Source: Alphaproteobacteria bacterium
GTDB lineage: Bacteria > Pseudomonadota > Alphaproteobacteria > Caulobacterales > Caulobacteraceae
Assembly (NCBI GenBank): GCA_018895795.1
Contig: JAHINZ010000301.1
Span: forward strand, 1-6,323
Length of the DNA stretch: 6,323 bases
Reading direction: 5' to 3'
Below are positions 5,961 through 6,323 of the stretch, in pieces. The position numbers and the translations under genes were made by a program. A model generated the notes under the pieces. It searched no databases. It was not told the DNA's origin and worked only from the letters and a program-made list of their open reading frames with translations. The stretch's first letter is position 1; every line of letters begins with the position of its first letter.

Positions 5961-6323
5961 GCCAGGCGGACGGCCACAAGGTTTCGGCCTCACGCGGCAT
6001 GACCGCTGAAGGGGTTGGGGAGGCTGCGAAGCGGCCGGGCCAAGCCCGGAGACCGTGATGTGTTTTTGCGTTTCGGCTCGACCTGTCCGCTTCGCAGAAG
6101 CTGTTCTTGACCGTGAGGATGATCCGCCCGCGAGCGCTTTTCAGCTCTGGCGCCCAAGAACCCCCGGACGGGCGCGGATCAAGCCGAACGGTTTTCCGTC
6201 CTCGGCCCCGACGATCCGCGATGGGCGGGTTTACGATCCCTCGCCCTCTTCGACCCGCGCTGTCTCACCTGCGAGGTTCCCGGTGGTCCCGGATCAATCC
6301 AACGAACAGACCACCTTCATGCC
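5961..6323. other. Intergenic right end, no convincing gene
   Basis: 363 bases in which I recognise no gene on either strand. A frame from ATG 6119 stays open to the edge on the plus strand but is dominated by Arg, Pro and Ser and has no third-position GC bias. The minus strand shows no extended coding frame. It holds an inverted repeat (6024-6097) and a small hairpin (6184-6205, CCGA-ACGG-tttt-CCGT with TCGG after a 2-base bulge). An ATG at 6319 with no visible ribosome binding site could be the first codon of a rightward gene outside the window. Confidence 0.35.
6024..6097. repeat. 11-bp inverted repeat enclosing a short hairpin
   Basis: CTGCGAAGCGG (6024-6034) is a perfect inverted copy of 6087-6097. 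Just inside the left arm, CCGGGC-caa-GCCCGG is a 6-bp hairpin (6035-6040 with 6044-6049, the loop starting at 6041). A TGTTTTTGCG stretch (6061-6070) lies in the loop but too far from the hairpin for a standard terminator. Role unknown. Confidence 0.4.

Noticed and set aside
6035..6066. GC hairpin followed by a T-run, as a possible terminator
   Set aside because: The T-run starts about 12 bases or more after the stem, and no plus-strand gene lies upstream to terminate.
6119..6323. Plus-strand frame from ATG 6119, open to the window edge
   Set aside because: It is rich in Arg, Pro and Ser, has no third-position GC bias, and its GTGAGG lies directly against the ATG with no spacer. It is probably a chance opening.

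Overview
The window is GC-rich and looks like a Caulobacteraceae-type alphaproteobacterial chromosome. This rests on the third-position GC bias of the main genes, the form of AlaS, and an intergenic inverted repeat of a kind common in alphaproteobacteria. Genus and species are inferred, not proven.

The left part (1-540) is accessory in character. It holds the last 72 codons of an abortive-infection (Abi-C type) protein cut by the window edge, with an intact HEPN-like R-x6-H motif and much weaker third-position GC than the other genes. Facing it on the minus strand is a short orphan gene that resembles the N-terminal half of a HigA-like addiction-module antidote protein; it lacks the C-terminal half and a neighbouring toxin. 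A 157-bp long-armed inverted repeat (572-728) follows. A stretch without a convincing gene (729-1285) leads into the conserved block.

The middle (1286-3086) reads rightwards. It holds a small basic protein of unknown function, a DUF2939-like membrane-anchored protein and an AEC-family (auxin efflux carrier) transporter. Gaps of 25 and 6 bases suggest one transcript.

The alanyl-tRNA synthetase gene alaS fills 3083-5734 on the minus strand. It is complete, with catalytic, editing and C-Ala domains, and meets the transporter gene tail to tail with a 4-bp overlap. Its upstream region (5735-6323) has no convincing gene but is rich in inverted repeats, including a nested element about 170-225 bases before the alaS start.

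I see no clear previously undescribed system. The best leads are the truncated defence/antitoxin patch, the repeat structures flanking it and preceding alaS, and the small uncharacterised gene at 1286.
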